NCBI GenBank assembly: GCA_034698045.1
Contig: JAQGAU010001088.1
Span: forward strand, 1 to 21,518
Direction of reading: 5' to 3'
Source of the DNA: Paramacrobiotus richtersi
Taxonomy: Eukaryota; Tardigrada; Eutardigrada; Parachela; Macrobiotidae
DNA length: 21,518 nucleotides
Part shown: piece by piece, positions 18,269 to 21,518 of the stretch
Layout of the letters: the number at the start of each line of letters is the position of its first letter
Numbering within the stretch: position 1 is the first letter of the stretch
Notes under the pieces: generated by a model
What the model was told of the DNA's origin: nothing
Seen by the model: the letters and a program-made list of their open reading frames with translations, nothing else
Databases searched by the model: none
Position numbers and translations under genes: made by a program

Positions 18269-20596
18269 TCATGGATTTGCTGAATTCACGGTGCCCGGTT
18301 CTTCCATTTCCACAGCTGTTACCATGGCCATGAGTTGTTCCTCGGCTGGAACAGATTTTCCAGCGGCCCTCCGTCTTCTTCCGGACCCATGATTCAGCAA
18401 TGTGTCGCACAACGGATGGCGCCGACAGCGTAACTTTCTTCCCGATGTATCATGGGAATGACGTTTATACCGGGTCCAGTTATCCCAAACAAACTGGACC
18501 AACATGAAGTATATCCCAAAGATGTAAGCGGTCGTGATCAGCGTAAAGACCGGTAGATGGTAAGGTTCGGGTACAAGAAAGTCCAGAACCGGATACGGCA
18601 GGAACATCATGGCAAAAGCGCCTCCATATGCGGCGAGCCCATACCGTAACATACTGCGGAATCCGGCGCAGTCGCATCTTGAAAGACGGTGTTTCGGCTG
18701 TTCATCGTGGAGATAAGTGTACCATTTTGGGTACCGTTTCTCTCCGGAAAGCTGCTGTTGGCGAGAGAGGTGTTTAACAGCTAATTCGGAAAATACCGTC
18801 CCGAGCAACAGTAAGATAATGGGCAGTTTGGACAAGTAGTCTAAAATGTGGGCCCAGATATAGCATACTGCTCCAACGTTGGGCGACATTGGTGGGAACA
18901 GGCCGGGCTGGGCGAGCATGCTGGACTGCAGTACAGACGATTCATTAAGATTCGCGTGGGTTGCGGAAGGCGGTGTCTCTGGTTCAGCAAACGGGCTAAA
19001 GGAGTTTGGATATTTCTCAACAATATAAGAAGCGCACATGTACGATCCTATGCTGTAAATTACAAGTCTCCCGAAGCTTCCGATGTCCGATCGGACGACG
19101 ACGGTTTCGAACTGCTTTTCGTCAACCTGTTCTTTCTTGATCTGTGCAGCACAGAACATTTTCCTACGAAGCAAATCCGGTTAGAAAAGAAATTCACTTT
19201 TACAGATTCAGAAAGATGACAAAGCGTTTTATTTCATTGAATTCTTTACCCTCACTGCCTATAAATACCGTATTTGTTACACTCTAGAGGCACTACTACT
19301 ATGCAGCACTTTAGGATAAGTGTATCCGACGTTCCCATACTTGATTATGTTTTCGAACCACTCTGGATAAGTGCAGCACATCCAGAATCCCATCAGTCTT
19401 CCAGTACAGTAACCCGCGAGGATACAAGCCAGCAGTGCATAACAAGGGAACATGGCTTCCACTCCAACCACAAAAATTATTCTACGTGCTGTCGCAACGG
19501 CTATGATTACAACCGGCAGCACACAAATAGCCAGCCACGATATAATAACAGTAACTCCGATAACGAAAACAAAAGGTATAGCTACGATTCCAAATATTAA
19601 AAACTTTATAATGCTCCAAACGCTTCGTAAGATTGCGCAGTCATCTTGTTCGGGAGGTCCGCCGATGCTCCTGCAGTGCTTAGAACAAGGTGCAGTATGA
19701 GTTCCATGGAGTTCCCAAAGTTTACATTTCTCCGCGACCGGTTTACAGGTCAGCTTACGATATATTTTCTCGAAAATATGGTAGCAAGGGAACGCTTCCT
19801 TTTCCACTGGCTCTCTCCATGCTGTGTTGAAACACACTGACAGAAACATGGACAGGCACAAGATCAGCGTGGCGATGACGGTGATGTACACTGTCGAATA
19901 GCTAGTGAAGATTCTAGCACTGTTGGGAAGTACAGAGGGGTTTACTTGGCATTTGACATTGCTTGACTCCTTCCAAAACGAAAGAGCACGCTCCCAGTAG
20001 CAGCGGTCACGCGTCTGAAAAACAACAATGTAACAAAGATCGAGAAGATCTTGGAAATATCTCCGTAGACCTTAAACTACACGCACCCTGCGTGGCTCGG
20101 CTCACTCTGGCATTCATAAAATTCATAAAGTCAAGAAGGAAAACTTTAAATAATATCCGAACAATAACTGCAGAAGTTTTTCAGCTTTTTGTTGCTGATA
20201 CTCGGGCACCGTTGAATCTTCCTGAATCGGAATGGCGCGAAACAAAAATCTTTCGCGCTTTGAAAAGATAGTAGATGGTATTCTAAAGTTATGCTATACA
20301 TAGTATAAAGTAGCGGCGCGCTCGGAAATTACATCAGTGAAGCTATTAATTGCAGCGTCATGCAGTTAAAAAGAAAATCCAGAACTTACAAATCCAAGCA
20401 AGTCCCGGCTGAGTCCCAGTCGATCGGTGGAATCAATCCGGGTGGGCCACCATTGCGGAATGAAAATCAAAGAGAACTCTGATGATATCGTGCTTGATAT
20501 CCAGACGATGAACACAGCTTCTACGAAGATTTCTTGGTAGGACCAAAATCGTTTGTTATTTAAATAAGACTTGAATAAGTTCATAAAGACGGCCAT
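18269..20596 (-). CDS. Gene B: close paralogue of gene A, multi-pass membrane protein of unrecognised family
   Basis: Three exons at 20596-20390, 20014-19341 and 19163-18269. Phases are 0 and 2, GT-AG at each junction (donors GTAAGT and GTATGG), total 1776 nt and 591 residues. The start is ATG at 20596 (MAVFMNLFKSYL), in a position equivalent to the ATG of A. Features in order: TM1 (about 20-46), outer loop with RCYWERALSFW (73-83), TM2 (about 108-128), Cys-rich loop with C.PV..KCKL and C..HC, TMs to about residue 275 including FPCYALLAC and YCTGRL, TM near 325-340, outer loop with an NES sequon at 367, CYIWAHILDY, a TM, inner block EKRYPKW to SRCDC (435-459; 23 of 25 positions identical to A), then two TMs and WDNWTRYKRH. 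The outer loop after TM5 is shorter than in A. Function unknown. The open frame is intact throughout. Confidence 0.85.
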
Positions 20597-20940
20597 TCTA
20601 CAAGTACAGATCCTGCACACATAGTATTGTGCAATTTTCGGAAGCGGTTGTCAAGGGGTTAAAGTGACTTAAACAATCAAACAGCTGTTTCGCATTGTCA
20701 CAGTCTTTCCGCTGAACGTGGTACCGTGAGATATCCACAAAATCTTCCAGCGGCAAATAGTTTGCCGTTTCGCCCATTCACAACCCCATCGCCTGCAAAT
20801 CGGCACTGCTGGCTAGCACAGGCACGTGTGCTGACGCATTTGCTTTATTCCACTAATAATCGATACTACGCACTACGTACGCACGCAAGCGATACACACT
20901 ACAATAATTATTATCGATTATCCTGGCGAGATAGTATAAC
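20597..20940 (-). promoter_or_regulatory. Promoter region of gene B, duplicated from the A/C promoter
   Basis: Upstream of the B start codon, blocks match the A upstream region in the same order: GCCGTTTCGCCCATT (about 20764), AATCGATACTAC (20858) and GCGAGATAGTATAAC (20926-20940). AATAATCGATA (20855-20865) and TATCGATTAT (20912-20921) again form an inverted repeat, with a 46-nt spacer compared with 17 nt at A. Confidence 0.55.
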
Positions 20941-21518
20941 AGTGTTAAGCCTGGCATGCATCATACCGTATACCACAGCAGTGCACTTGGAGATCAATCC
21001 CGTTACCATTCGTCAACAGGCTAAAGAGAGTACGGAGCAACGGAGCCTGCAAGTGCTCGTGAAAAGTAGATTTACAAACGCATGCCAAATACGAAAGCTT
21101 TACCAAATGGTACAAATCTAAAACTGAAGTTGAACATGGCACAATTGTTGGGATTAAAATTACAACTTCCCGCTCTCAAAATTAATTAGGATTTAAAAAG
21201 TTGTTCAAATTAAGCAAACATGCTATTTAATTGGTTAACATGAAAATACCAATGCCCCTGCGACTCTTCACGAAGGTATGTATTGGGTACACAGTATTTT
21301 ATGAGCCAACAATTATCATGCAGACGGATTTGCATTCGGATTGCTTTCCACAGTCACCACTGGTCCAGACTCTGAACTTTGGTTTCCTTTGTCGTCAAAA
21401 TAATCCGGATGAGTTCTGTAGCACTGCCACGCTGTCCAGAGACTATCGTGTATTTGCACTTTACACTTATTAATACATTAGAGTTTTAATATCACTTCTT
21501 CATTTCTGCTAGCAGTCA
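20941..21518. other. Right-edge interval with no firm gene
   Basis: If the A/C head-to-head layout had been duplicated whole, a C-like first exon would be expected here on the plus strand. I found none. Short ORFs at 20726-21121 and 21231-21473 show no similarity to C exon 1 or to any recognised family. Confidence 0.4.

Noticed and set aside
21231..21473. Candidate C-like first exon beside gene B
   Set aside because: No similarity to exon 1 of gene C in any frame despite the expected position from the A/C layout.
1..21518. CRISPR arrays, prokaryotic operons, prophage
   Set aside because: No regularly spaced repeats or tightly packed co-oriented genes; intron-split genes indicate a eukaryote.

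Overview
The window reads as animal nuclear DNA. Its genes are split by short GT-AG introns with GTAAGT- or GTGAGT-type donors, coding density is low, and it holds small non-autonomous DNA transposons, a retroelement tail, a class A GPCR and an SLC46-type solute carrier. I see no bacterial-style operons. The compact introns, the single-exon divergent GPCR and the recently multiplied, unrecognised membrane protein family would suit an ecdysozoan such as a tardigrade, but nothing here proves the taxon.

Left part (1-5.1 kb): a five-exon minus-strand gene for a 509-residue SLC46/proton-coupled-folate-transporter-like carrier. Its 0.9 kb upstream region holds a 16-bp palindrome with an E-box core, followed by a 225-bp hAT-like MITE with clear 8-bp target duplications.

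Central part (5.1-11.25 kb): two related multi-pass membrane protein genes in head-to-head orientation, here called A (minus strand) and C (plus strand). They share a 0.54 kb intergenic region with a TATCGATT-type inverted repeat. I recognise no named family. The proteins look like two pseudo-equivalent halves of about four membrane segments each. C is a distant paralogue with extra introns and a possible early polyadenylation site.

Right-central part (11.25-17.1 kb): mostly non-coding. It contains a retrotransposon polyprotein tail (about 12.3-12.6 kb), a single-exon rhodopsin-family GPCR (13.4-14.4 kb, minus strand), and a 655-bp near-perfect fold-back element bounded by TTAA (15.34-16.0 kb).

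Right part (17.1-21.5 kb): a broken duplicate of the 3' end of C (plus strand), then gene B (minus strand), a close paralogue of A whose upstream region repeats the conserved promoter blocks of A. A 147-codon ORF lies 10 nt beyond the stop of B. The A/C/B cluster is the most unusual content: a small, locally duplicated gene family with intron gain or loss, promoter duplication and pseudogene formation visible in one window.
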